From Psychrilyobacter piezotolerans (GTDB taxonomy: Bacteria; Fusobacteriota; Fusobacteriia; Fusobacteriales; Fusobacteriaceae), in the NCBI RefSeq assembly GCF_003391055.1, contig NZ_QUAJ01000028.1, positions 1-34,782 of the forward strand: DNA of 34,782 nt, written 5' to 3'. Of the stretch, positions 15,717-23,553 are shown in pieces. Made by a program: the position numbers and the translations under genes. Under the pieces are notes generated by a model, which ran no database searches, was not told where the DNA came from, and saw only the letters and a list, made by a program, of their open reading frames with translations. Position 1 is the first letter of the stretch, and each line of letters starts with the position of its first letter.

Positions 15717-15782
15717 TAATTACAAGGCGGATTTTAGCGTTTAGTCGTCATGGGTGGGTTCGATTCCCACATACTTTTGCCA
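15705..15782 (+). pseudogene. tRNA-like sequence or tRNA remnant ending in GCCA
   Basis: The 3' half is a clear tRNA end: a T-arm GTGGG-TTCGATT-CCCAC, then ATACTTTT, G and encoded CCA. Eight bases at 15705-15712 (AAAAGTAT) are exactly complementary to ATACTTTT, so the element has tRNA length (78 nt) and an 8-bp acceptor stem. I cannot draw a normal D-arm or anticodon arm in the middle. An 8-bp acceptor plus 5-bp T-stem is the geometry of bacterial tRNA-Sec, but the length is too short for its long variable arm. Most likely a decayed or recombined tRNA. Confidence 0.55.
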
Positions 15783-15793
15783 AATAAAATTCC

Positions 15794-15820
15794 AAACATC
15801 ATGTGGATGTTTTTTTTTTA
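15794..15820 (+). terminator. Terminator after the tRNA-like sequence
   Basis: AAACATC pairs with GATGTTT, loop ATGTG, followed by a long T-run. It resembles the moaC terminator. Confidence 0.75.
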
Positions 15821-15822
15821 CA

Positions 15823-15854
15823 AAAAAGTCCCTAAAAATTTTTAGGGACTTTTT
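15823..15854. terminator. Perfect 32-bp palindrome, bidirectional terminator-like
   Basis: AAAAAGTCCCTAAAAA followed directly by its complement. An almost identical stem recurs at 16910-16943, where it ends the EamA gene. Confidence 0.75.
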
Positions 15855-15868
15855 CCATGGGAAATGAT

Positions 15869-15981
15869 AGAACTTCCTCCAGACGGAGGATATAGCTCGG
15901 ATGAAAGTAAAATAATTTACTTCTTTAGCTTCTACTTTCGCCTTCTTTATTAAAGAAGGCGAATCAGAAAGAGGAAGTTCT
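15869..15981. repeat. Structured repeat R2
   Basis: A 113-bp element with terminal inverted repeats (AGAACTTCCTC and GAGGAAGTTCT), an inner CCTCC-agac-GGAGG hairpin, AGTAAA/TTTACT, and CGCCTTCTTT/AAAGAAGGCG. It is a compact version of R1 in the same orientation. The hairpins suggest a folded RNA or a small non-autonomous mobile element. Confidence 0.78.
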
Positions 15982-16004
15982 GAAAGAACCTGATTGGGGG
16001 ATGT

Positions 16005-16817
16005 TTATTTTACTATTTCTATCTGAAGTTCAGTTATATATTCTTCTTCAGGAATATCTAACCAAGAACCTTTATGATAAATCTCTCTTAAAGCTCCTTT
16101 AGGTTTGTATCCATTTTCATTTATCCATTTTTCTAAAATATTATATGTTTCAAAGATCTTTCCGTATCCACCCTTATGAACTATACATGCCATATTTTCA
16201 ACTTCTGGCAGCTCCTGGCATATAAATTTTTCTGTACTTGGAATAAGAGCAGAAACTCCTTCAACTATGGCTAAATCATACTTATCTTCTGTTTTTCCAA
16301 AGTAATTATTATATAAAATAGTCATACAGGGTGCTGAAGGTTCTCCCCCTTTTTCCGAGATGTAATTAAGCAGCGGCTGCCAATAATCATTTAACCCTGT
16401 TACAGCGTCAGCTTTATCACGATAATATGCTACCAGAATAGGTTTAACATTTTTTACAGTTACAAGTTTTTCCATAGGGATACCTCCATTTTTTATTAAA
16501 AACATGTTTGTTTCAAGCTGTCTTAATGTTTCTTGTAGATTTGATATTTTATTTTTAATTTTTATTGTATTTTCTATTAAAATTTCTAACATTTCATTGT
16601 CTTCTAAAGTTATAAGTGTTGCTATTTCTTTCAGTGAAAGCCCTACACTCTGCAGAGTTAAAATATTATAGACCTTAATTATTTGTGAAGGGTCATAATA
16701 CCTGTAACCATTTTCACTATTCTTTTTAAAGGGTATAAGAATACCCACCTTTTCCCAATGATGCAACAAAGCTATGCTGACACCACATATTCTAGAGAAA
16801 TCTCCTATTCTATACAT
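16005..16817 (-). CDS. MerR-family regulator with GyrI-like effector domain
   Basis: A 270-residue regulator. The N-terminal MerR winged helix (Y-R-I-G-D-F-S-R-I-C-G-V, residues 2-13, then G-Y-R-Y-Y about 37-41) is followed by a coiled coil (about 80-110) and a C-terminal GyrI-like/BmrR-like ligand domain (about 115-270). Such proteins sense hydrophobic or cationic compounds and activate efflux or detoxification genes. The start is supported by AGGAGG. Its own promoter has the 19-bp spacer and dyad of MerR-regulated promoters, so autoregulation is likely. The EamA exporter gene upstream is a candidate partner. Confidence 0.9.
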   Translation of the reverse strand: MYRIGDFSRICGVSIALLHHWEKVGILIPFKKNSENGYRYYDPSQIIKVYNILTLQSVGLSLKEIATLITLEDNEMLEILIENTIKIKNKISNLQETLRQLETNMFLIKNGGIPMEKLVTVKNVKPILVAYYRDKADAVTGLNDYWQPLLNYISEKGGEPSAPCMTILYNNYFGKTEDKYDLAIVEGVSALIPSTEKFICQELPEVENMACIVHKGGYGKIFETYNILEKWINENGYKPKGALREIYHKGSWLDIPEEEYITELQIEIVK

Positions 16818-16842
16818 TTTATCTCCTCCTCCTGTTATTAAT

Positions 16843-16873
16843 AGTATAGACCCTCATGTAAGATAAGAGTCAA
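16843..16873 (-). promoter_or_regulatory. MerR-type promoter with 19-bp spacer and dyad operator
   Basis: On the minus strand TTGACT (16868-16873) and TATACT (16843-16848) are separated by 19 bp. The spacer is filled by a dyad with GACTCT at one end and AGGGTC at the other (16849-16871). Over-long spacers spanned by a dyad are diagnostic of MerR-family activation by DNA untwisting. Confidence 0.85.
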
Positions 16874-16909
16874 ATTATATTTTATTTTTTCTAATTATTA
16901 AATTTCAAA

Positions 16910-16943
16910 AAAAAGTCCCTAAAATATTTTTTAGGGACTTTTT
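16910..16943 (-). terminator. Terminator after the EamA gene
   Basis: AAAAAGTCCCTAAAA and its complement flank a TATT loop; on the minus strand it is A/T-flanked and follows the EamA stop by 8 bases. Same stem as at 15823-15854. Confidence 0.8.
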
Positions 16944-16950
16944 CTATATT

Positions 16951-17868
16951 TTATTTCTTACTCCTCAAAGTTATGATTACCCCTGTGATGATCATAAACC
17001 CTGCGAAGACCTTAGGCAGGGTAATAACCTCTCCTAAGATAAAGTATGCCATTATCATGGAAAACAGGGGAACTAAGTTAACATACAGGGAAGTCTTTGC
17101 AGGACCTATCCTTTTTACCGATACCTGCTGAATCAGATATGCTATAACTGAAGCAAAGATCGACATATATACTAAACTGCTCCATCCCGTCCAGGTAGTT
17201 TTTGGTATAAAACTCATGGGATTTTCATATATTACCATGGGGATCAGAAGGATCACACAGAATAAAAATACATAAGATGTAAGTTTTATAGGTGCAACAC
17301 GTCCTACGATTCCCTTTAGAACTATGAAGTAGAGGGAAAAAGAGAGAACAGCCAGAAGCATATAGAGGTCTCCTATATTAAAATTCATATTTTTAATCAC
17401 ATCTATGGAACCATTGGTAACGATCATAGCTACTCCTAAGAAGGAGATGAGTATTCCCCCGACTGCCTTTTTAGGAAACCTTTCTTTTAAAAATAAAGAT
17501 GCCATAATGGTAGTCATAATTGGATTCGTAGCTGCTATAAGGGATGTGTTGACGCTGCTTGTATACTTTAACGCTGTAAAAAAGAATACATGGTAGCCTA
17601 CCATACCAAGGAGGGATAGGAGGAGTATTCTGGGGATGTCTGCTTTTTCCAGAGTTAAATCTTCTCCTTTTTTCCACATGATTAAAAATAAAACTACAGC
17701 TGCTATTAAAAATCTGAAAAATGTCAGAGAATACACCGGAAATTCCGCTATGGAAAATTTACCTGCTATAAAAGCTCCTGAAAAAAATAGAGTTGCAATT
17801 ACCATTAAATTCTTATCTATCAATTCTTTCATCCTGCTTTTGTTTAAACCTATAAGTTCGTTGTTCAT
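16951..17868 (-). CDS. EamA/DMT-family transporter
   Basis: A 305-residue inner-membrane protein with ten hydrophobic segments in two EamA repeats of about 140 residues. Typical marks are F-x-R-F-L-I-A near residues 50-56, P-I-M-T-T-I-M-A-S-L-F-L-K-E-R-F (about 116-131) in the first repeat, and V-P-L-F-S-M-I-M-A-Y-F-I-L-G-E (about 264-278) in the second. These drug/metabolite transporters usually export amino acids, metabolites or drugs; the substrate is unknown. Its minus-strand promoter (TTGTAA, 17 bp, TAATAT) lies upstream near a MarR-like operator. Confidence 0.9.
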   Translation of the reverse strand: MNNELIGLNKSRMKELIDKNLMVIATLFFSGAFIAGKFSIAEFPVYSLTFFRFLIAAVVLFLIMWKKGEDLTLEKADIPRILLLSLLGMVGYHVFFFTALKYTSSVNTSLIAATNPIMTTIMASLFLKERFPKKAVGGILISFLGVAMIVTNGSIDVIKNMNFNIGDLYMLLAVLSFSLYFIVLKGIVGRVAPIKLTSYVFLFCVILLIPMVIYENPMSFIPKTTWTGWSSLVYMSIFASVIAYLIQQVSVKRIGPAKTSLYVNLVPLFSMIMAYFILGEVITLPKVFAGFMIITGVIITLRSKK

Positions 17869-17902
17869 CCTATCCCCCTTGAATTTATTTTATATTAAGT
17901 AT

Positions 17903-17931
17903 ATATTAGCAATAATAATTTTTTTTTACAA
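17903..17931 (-). promoter_or_regulatory. Promoter of the EamA gene
   Basis: On the minus strand TTGTAA (17926-17931) and TAATAT (17903-17908) are 17 bp apart, about 35 bp before the start codon. Confidence 0.6.
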
Positions 17932-17946
17932 TAGTATTTAAAATTA

Positions 17947-17970
17947 ATATAGTTGATTTGCCAACTATAT
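17947..17970. promoter_or_regulatory. MarR-like operator palindrome
   Basis: ATATAGTTG and CAACTATAT form a perfect 9-bp inverted repeat with a 6-bp spacer. TAGTTG-N6-CAACTA sites are typical of MarR-family regulators. It is just upstream of the EamA promoter on one side and the marR-like remnant on the other. Confidence 0.55.
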
Positions 17971-17971
17971 T

Positions 17972-18057
17972 CTAAAGATGAGGTAAAGATTTTTAGAAAG
18001 ATCATGGGAAAGATGACAGACAGTATAGATAAGCATTTAAAGGAGATGAAGAAATAA
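17972..18057 (+). pseudogene. Remnant resembling the C-terminus of a MarR regulator
   Basis: An open stretch with no start codon in the expected place encodes about 28 residues ending K-D-E-V-K-I-F-R-K-I-M-G-K-M, then K-H-L-K-E-M-K-K and a stop. This looks like the last helices of a MarR-family protein. It follows the MarR-like operator directly, as if an internal deletion removed the rest of a divergently transcribed marR. The call rests on sequence style only. Confidence 0.4.
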
Positions 18058-18478
18058 TTATGGATGATTTAAGAAGATTGGAAACGGAGAAAATACCCTG
18101 GGTTATGCCAGAGATTATATGAGTATAATAAATTTACTTGTGTTTTTTAATTTTATGGCAATTGGGAATGAAGAGATCCTTCGTATAGGGGAAAGAGGAC
18201 TAAAGATATGCATGTCTATGGGAATTAACATAGAAGAGCTGAAGGCAAGACAGGCAGGAGTAGCTTGTTAGTCGTTAGAAGATTATGAAGACAGCAGGGT
18301 GTCTAAAGTTAAATATACAGGTCAATTTAATGTATAACAGCTTAAAGTTTGATTAGTTAGAAGCTCAATTCAAATTTTTGGTATAATATATCAGTGATTA
18401 TAATATTTGGATTTGGCCTCACTGGATGACTATGAATTAAATATATCAGCTGAGAAAAAGGGCGCGGCGACACTAAAA

Positions 18479-18530
18479 TATAATAAATAAGGGATTATAT
18501 GACAAATAATATAATCCCTTATTTATTATA
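18479..18530 (-). terminator. Long hairpin after the YaiI-family gene
   Basis: Two perfect 22-bp arms (18479-18500 and 18509-18530) around an 8-base loop, 22 bp after the stop codon of the minus-strand gene. The tail on the minus strand is TTTTAG, so termination efficiency is uncertain. Confidence 0.65.
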
Positions 18531-18552
18531 AATTTCAGATACAACCTTACAG

Positions 18553-18987
18553 TTATTTCTCCAGGAGATTTAGGAGGGTTTCTCTAAATTCAGCATCATT
18601 ATTGGCTTTTCTTTTTTTAGGTCCCCTGGTTCTTCCCCCGGAAGCTCTAATTTTTGCACTCATATGTCTGGAGAACATCAATGAATCTATATTGAATTTA
18701 TTGTAAATAAACCCATTGGGATGGATAACACTATGGGTTTTTTCCAGGATAATAGTGGCTAATCCATAATCCTGGGTAACGACTATATCCTCCTTTGTGG
18801 ATATTTTCATAATTTCCAAATCTACAGAATCATCCCCCTTTTCCACCTGAATTACCTTGAAACTTCCCTTCAGTTCATGGGCTGAATCTACCACCATGAT
18901 CAATTCTAAATTATATCTTTTAGATAGCTCTACACATATTGATTTTACACCCTTTGGACAGGCATCTGCATCTATTATTATTCTCAA
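18553..18987 (-). CDS. YaiI/YqxD family (UPF0178, DUF188) protein
   Basis: A 144-residue protein with the family opening I-I-I-D-A-D-A-C-P (residues 3-11), V-V-D-S-A-H, D-x-x-V-D, V-T-Q-D-Y-G-L-A (about 70-77) and the basic end G-G-R-T-R-G-P-K-K-R (about 117-126). The conserved aspartates and fold resemble PIN-type nucleases, but no activity is established to my knowledge. Length is normal and it appears monocistronic. Confidence 0.9.
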   Translation of the reverse strand: MRIIIDADACPKGVKSICVELSKRYNLELIMVVDSAHELKGSFKVIQVEKGDDSVDLEIMKISTKEDIVVTQDYGLATIILEKTHSVIHPNGFIYNKFNIDSLMFSRHMSAKIRASGGRTRGPKKRKANNDAEFRETLLNLLEK

Positions 18988-19497
18988 TTTTGTTCCTCCT
19001 ACATGAATATTACCTGTCTAAATAATATCACATTATAGAAAATAATCAAAAGTTGAATAAAATGTCGTTACTTTATCATCACTTATTAACGATAAGATTA
19101 AAACTATATATTAATTTTAGATTTTACCGGTAGTTCTGTGACTATGGATCTCCTCTGGAGATAGGTAGAATTTAATAGGAGAAAAAAGCCGGGTTATTTT
19201 TTATGTTAAAAATTAACCATATAAAAGTTAAAAATTTCTCATACTTTGCATTTTATAAATCACATAAAATAGAGCTTAAAGAATTAAATAAAAATAAAAA
19301 TAATTTTTTTAAAAAAGTATTATGTTTTAATTATAACCAATAAATACGGTAGTTGTTTTTGGTGTTCTGTTTTGATATAAAATTCACATAGGAGTATGGT
19401 GGGAATAAAAGATTTATCAAAATCGTCATTTGACATAAAAAAAAGTAATTGCTATACTCAATCCATGAGAAAAAAATAACTAACTCGGAGGATTTTT
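18988..19497. other. Intergenic region upstream of adhE
   Basis: It contains a small hairpin (ATCTCC-TCT-GGAGAT at 19148-19162) within a GC-richer patch (about 19128-19193) that could be a leftover structured RNA, though I recognise no class. The adhE promoter lies at the right end, and a TCAAA/TTTGA dyad at about 19418-19434 overlaps the -35 region. Confidence 0.5.
19430..19458 (+). promoter_or_regulatory. adhE promoter
   Basis: TTGACA (19430-19435) and TATACT (19453-19458) are separated by 17 bp. A TCAAA-N7-TTTGA dyad overlaps the -35 box and might be an operator, though it is not a recognisable Rex site. Confidence 0.8.
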
Positions 19498-22158
19498 ATG
19501 AAGATAACAAACGTAAAGGAATTACAAGATTATTTAAAAACTATGAAAAAAGCTCAAGAGGAATTTGCTACATTTTCCCAGGAAAAGGTAGATATTATAT
19601 TTAGAGAGGCTGCATTAGCTGTAAATAGAAAAAGAATTGAATTAGCAAAGATGGCTGTAGAAGAAACTAGAATGGGAATAGTTGAAGATAAGGTAATCAA
19701 AAACCATTTCGCTTCAGAGATCGTATACAATAAATATAAAGATACAAAAACTTGCGGGGTAGTTGAAAAAGACGCAGCTTACGGTATTGAAAAAATAGCT
19801 GAACCTATCGGAATAGTAGGAGCGGTTATACCAACTACAAACCCTACATCAACAGCAGTATTTAAGGCGTTAATCGCTTTAAAAACAAGAAATGCCATCA
19901 TATTCTCTCCGCATCCAAGAGCTATGAAGTGTACTGCTAAAGCCGCAGAAATAGTAATGGAAGCTGCTGTAAAAGCCGGAGCACCTGAGGGAATAGTAGG
20001 TTGGATAACTAAGCCGTCTATGGAATTATCTACCCACCTTATGCAAAATGTAGATATTATCTTAGCTACAGGAGGACCGGGAATGGTTAAGGCTGCTTAC
20101 TCTTCAGGAGTGCCTGCAATAGGAGTAGGAGCCGGAAACACACCTGTAATCATCGACGAAAGTGCACACATCAAGATGGCTGTAAGTTCTATCTTAATGT
20201 CTAAAACATTTGATAACGGGGTTATCTGTGCATCTGAACAGGCAGTATTAGCACCTGCTTCAATCTATGAAACAGTTAAAAAAGAATTTGCTGACAGGGG
20301 AGCATACTTCTTAAAGGGAGACGAGTTAGATAAGGTAAGAAAGACTATCGTAATTGATGGACACTTAAACTCAGAAATCGTAGGACAAACAGCTCATAAG
20401 ATAGCACAATTAGCCGGTGTAGATGTACACGTAGATACAAAAGTATTAATAGGAGAAGTAGAATCTGTAGAATTAGAGGAACCATTCTCACATGAAAAAT
20501 TATCTCCGGTATTAGCTTTCTATAAAACAACCGGGTTTGAAGAATCTTTAGAAAAAGCAGACAGATTGATTCAACTAGGCGGAATGGGACATACTTCTAT
20601 CATGTATGCTGACGAATTAACTGCTACTGAAAGATTAGAAAAATTTGGTAAAACAATGAAAACGGGTAGAACATTGGTAAATATGCCTGCTGCCCAGGGT
20701 GCAATTGGAGATGTATTTAACTTCAAACTGGCTCCATCATTGACTCTTGGTTGCGGATCATGGGGAGGAAATGCAGTTTCTGAAAACGTAGGAGTAAAGC
20801 ATCTTTTAAATATAAAAACTGTAGCAAAAAGGAGAGAAAACATGCTTTGGTTTAGAATTCCGGAAAAAGTATACTTCAAATTTGGTTCATTACCAGTTGC
20901 TTTAGAAGAACTAAAGGGAACTAAGAAGAAAGTAGTAATAGTAACTGACTCGGTATTAGCTTCATTGGGGTATACAAACCACGTAACAAATGTATTGGAT
21001 GAAATCGGTGTAGATTATAGAATATTCTCCGATGTACAAGCTGACCCTACATTGGCTACTGTAAGAAGCGGGGCAGAGATGATGAAGTCATACCAACCGG
21101 ATGCTATCCTAGCATTAGGTGGAGGATCTCCAATGGACGCGGCTAAGATCATGTGGGTTATGTATGAGCATCCAGAAGTAGTGTTCGAAGATCTTGCTAT
21201 GACATTTATGGATATCAGAAAAAGAATAGTAAAATTCCCTAAGATGGGTAAAAAGGCAGATTTCTGGGCTATCGCTACATCAGCTGGAACAGGTTCTGAA
21301 GTTACTCCATTCGCAGTAATAACAGATGAAAAGACAGGAGTAAAGTACCCGTTAGCTGACTACGAATTAACTCCTAACGTAGCTATCGTAGACCCTCAAT
21401 TAATGTTAACAATGCCAGCTTCATTAACAGCTGCATCAGGATATGACGTATTAACTCATGCATTGGAAGCATATGCATCGGTATTAGCATCGGATTATAC
21501 AAATCCATTAGCTTTAGAATCATTAAGATTAGTATTTAAGTACTTACCTCAATCTGTAGAAGGTGGAGCTACAGCACTAAAAGCAAAGGAAAAGATGGCT
21601 AACGCATCTTGTATGGCAGGAATGGCCTTCTCAAATGCCTTCTTAGGTATTTGTCACTCAATGGCACATAAATTAGGAGCAGCTTTCCATATACCACATG
21701 GAGTGGCTAATGCACTATTAATAGAGGAAGTTATCAGATTTAACGCTACAGACAGACCTAATAAGATGGCTGGATTCGCTCAATATAAGTATCCGAATGC
21801 CAAGGAAAGATATGCTAAAGCAGCAGATTTCTTAAACTTAACTAAAGGAAATGAAACTCCGGAAGAGAAGGCAAAATTACTTAGAAAGGCTTGTGTAGAG
21901 TTAAGAGAAGCAGTAGGGATCAAGCATACTATCGCTGACTACGGAGTATCTGAGACTGAATTCTTAGGAAAATTAGACAAAATGGTAGAGGAAGCTTTCG
22001 ATGACCAATGTACAGGAGCTAACCCAAGATATCCATTGATGAAAGAGTTAAAAGAGATGTACTTAAGAGCATACTATGGTGCAGAAAAATATCAAAATAT
22101 GGTAGTAAATGAAACAACTAAAAAGTTAAAAGAAGTAAAGGTAAAGAAAACTTCATAG
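19498..22158 (+). CDS. adhE: Bifunctional acetaldehyde-CoA/alcohol dehydrogenase AdhE
   Basis: An 886-residue fermentation enzyme that reduces acetyl-CoA to acetaldehyde and then ethanol with NADH; it forms spirosomes in the cytoplasm. The N-terminal aldehyde dehydrogenase domain (about residues 1-440) has catalytic C244 (N-G-V-I-C-A-S-E-Q). The C-terminal iron alcohol dehydrogenase domain (about 450-870) has G-G-G-S-P-M-D-A-A-K near 540 and the metal histidines in C-H-S-M-A-H-K and F-H-I-P-H-G (from H720). Length is normal. GGAGG, a strong promoter and a strong terminator suggest a highly expressed single gene. Confidence 0.97.
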   Translation: MKITNVKELQDYLKTMKKAQEEFATFSQEKVDIIFREAALAVNRKRIELAKMAVEETRMGIVEDKVIKNHFASEIVYNKYKDTKTCGVVEKDAAYGIEKIAEPIGIVGAVIPTTNPTSTAVFKALIALKTRNAIIFSPHPRAMKCTAKAAEIVMEAAVKAGAPEGIVGWITKPSMELSTHLMQNVDIILATGGPGMVKAAYSSGVPAIGVGAGNTPVIIDESAHIKMAVSSILMSKTFDNGVICASEQAVLAPASIYETVKKEFADRGAYFLKGDELDKVRKTIVIDGHLNSEIVGQTAHKIAQLAGVDVHVDTKVLIGEVESVELEEPFSHEKLSPVLAFYKTTGFEESLEKADRLIQLGGMGHTSIMYADELTATERLEKFGKTMKTGRTLVNMPAAQGAIGDVFNFKLAPSLTLGCGSWGGNAVSENVGVKHLLNIKTVAKRRENMLWFRIPEKVYFKFGSLPVALEELKGTKKKVVIVTDSVLASLGYTNHVTNVLDEIGVDYRIFSDVQADPTLATVRSGAEMMKSYQPDAILALGGGSPMDAAKIMWVMYEHPEVVFEDLAMTFMDIRKRIVKFPKMGKKADFWAIATSAGTGSEVTPFAVITDEKTGVKYPLADYELTPNVAIVDPQLMLTMPASLTAASGYDVLTHALEAYASVLASDYTNPLALESLRLVFKYLPQSVEGGATALKAKEKMANASCMAGMAFSNAFLGICHSMAHKLGAAFHIPHGVANALLIEEVIRFNATDRPNKMAGFAQYKYPNAKERYAKAADFLNLTKGNETPEEKAKLLRKACVELREAVGIKHTIADYGVSETEFLGKLDKMVEEAFDDQCTGANPRYPLMKELKEMYLRAYYGAEKYQNMVVNETTKKLKEVKVKKTS

Positions 22159-22167
22159 GATCTATAA

Positions 22168-22198
22168 AAAAACTGGGAAAAATTTCCCAGTTTTTTTT
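22168..22198 (+). terminator. Intrinsic terminator after adhE
   Basis: AAAAACTGGGAAA with its complement, AA loop, then a run of Ts. Confidence 0.9.
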
Positions 22199-22247
22199 AT
22201 GTCTATCTATTTGTAAATCTCCGATATATATAAGTTTTCCTGAAATC

Positions 22248-22371
22248 TTGACGTAGAGTCATATAGGTTATAATACTAATATTAATAGTAAAAATCTTTG
22301 ATTATCATGACATTTTCTATACTTAAATTTTAAATTTACCATAAAAAAAGAGGAAAGTTTAAATTTTAAAC
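22248..22371 (+). promoter_or_regulatory. Putative promoter and palindrome ahead of the opine-DH gene
   Basis: TTGACG (22248-22253) and TATAAT (22269-22274) are only 15 bp apart, so the promoter may need activation. A perfect 15-base palindrome GTTTAAA-T-TTTAAAC lies at 22357-22371 in the leader, a possible operator. Confidence 0.4.
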
Positions 22372-22434
22372 GTAAATTTCATTTGGTTGTGAGGCCTGCA
22401 TTATTAGGAGAAAAAAAGAAAAAAAGGGGGACTT

Positions 22435-23553
22435 ATGAAAAAAAAATTAAAGTTTGCTGTTATTGGTGCCGGAAATGGGGGGCAGGCAATTGCAGGATAT
22501 CTAGCCTGTAAAGGATATCAGGTTAATTTATATAATCGTACGATAAAAAATATAAAAAGAATAAAAAAAAGAGGTTATATTGATTTAGAAGGTTGTATTA
22601 ATGGACGGGGAAAGTTAAATTTGATTACAGATAATATGGAACAGATAATAAAAAATGTAGATATAATTATGGTTGTACTGCCTGCTACTGCCCATAATTT
22701 TATCGCCAATAAAATTAGCCGTTTTATAACACAGGATCAATATATTGTATTAAATCCCGGAAGAACAGGGGGAGCATTGGAATTTAAAAATATTATGAAG
22801 AAACATGATCCCTTTAAAAATGTGTGTATTGTAGAGGCTCAGACTTTATTGTTTGCGTGCAGAGCAATAGAACAAGGAAAAATAAAAATTTTTAGCAAAA
22901 AGGCAGAAGTCAAAGTAGCTGCCTTACCGGCTATAAAAACCAATAAATTCATTCATCTGATAAGCCAAGCTTTTCCAGAATTTACTCCGGCTGAAAGTGT
23001 ATTAGAAACCAGTTTTAATAATATAGGTGCCGTACTGCATCCAATTCCTACCATATTAAATTGTGGAAGAATTGAAAATACAAGGGGGAATTTTCAATAT
23101 TATATAGATGGTATTACCCCATCTGTGGCAAAAATTATAGAGGAGGTTGACTATGAACGAATGTTGGTTGCCAAAGCGTTGAGAATTGAAGTTTTATCTT
23201 TAAAGGACTGGCTGGAGTATACCTATAACACTCATGGAGATACATTGTGTCAGTCACTTAGGAATACCAATGGATATTATGGAATCATGGCACCAGAAAA
23301 TTTAGATACCAGGTATATTTTTGAAGATGTTCCTCAAAGTCTTGTACCTATTCGGGATATGGCAAAGTATCTGGGGATACAAACACCGACTATTGATTCC
23401 ATGATTCATCTGGCATCTACTCTTCACAATACAGATTATTATCTAAGTGGAAGAACCATAATTGATATGGGATTGGAAGGGTTATCTCTGGAAGAAATAA
23501 AAGAATTTGTAAGAACTGGTCATGTATCAGGCACAAGGGGAGTGGAAGTATAA
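22435..23553 (+). CDS. Opine-dehydrogenase-like (octopine/nopaline DH) enzyme
   Basis: A 372-residue NAD(P)-dependent dehydrogenase. An N-terminal Rossmann domain has G-A-G-N-G-G-Q-A (residues 11-18), and the C-terminal octopine dehydrogenase domain has the conserved H202 in G-A-V-L-H-P-I-P-T-I-L-N. Opine dehydrogenases join an amino acid to a 2-oxo acid by reductive amination, or run in reverse. The stop codon overlaps the start of the next gene (TAATG), so the pair is translationally coupled to a B12-binding mutase-like enzyme. The substrate is unknown. Confidence 0.85.
   Translation: MKKKLKFAVIGAGNGGQAIAGYLACKGYQVNLYNRTIKNIKRIKKRGYIDLEGCINGRGKLNLITDNMEQIIKNVDIIMVVLPATAHNFIANKISRFITQDQYIVLNPGRTGGALEFKNIMKKHDPFKNVCIVEAQTLLFACRAIEQGKIKIFSKKAEVKVAALPAIKTNKFIHLISQAFPEFTPAESVLETSFNNIGAVLHPIPTILNCGRIENTRGNFQYYIDGITPSVAKIIEEVDYERMLVAKALRIEVLSLKDWLEYTYNTHGDTLCQSLRNTNGYYGIMAPENLDTRYIFEDVPQSLVPIRDMAKYLGIQTPTIDSMIHLASTLHNTDYYLSGRTIIDMGLEGLSLEEIKEFVRTGHVSGTRGVEV

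Larger units (their letters stand above)
17869..18552. other. Intergenic region with decayed genes
   Basis: It contains the EamA promoter, the MarR-like operator and the marR-like remnant. It also holds a 50-codon open stretch at 18119-18271 ending I-E-E-L-K-A-R-Q-A-G-V-A-C, which I cannot assign and which has no clear ribosome site. A 22-bp inverted repeat lies at the right edge. The frames break repeatedly, which suggests old coding sequence in decay. Confidence 0.5.

Noticed and set aside
15688-15782. Full-length tRNA-Sec (selC) gene
   Set aside because: The acceptor and T-stem geometry fits, but there is no UCA anticodon arm or long variable arm, and the perfectly pairing 5' strand at 15705 gives only 78 nt.
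19128-19193. Riboswitch upstream of adhE
   Set aside because: A small hairpin and GC-richer patch are present, but the sequence fits no riboswitch class I know and there is no terminator before the gene.
20345-20879. Minus-strand ORFs within adhE
   Set aside because: They are out-of-frame shadows of a strongly conserved gene and show no protein-family signal; the same applies to other long antisense frames in the window.
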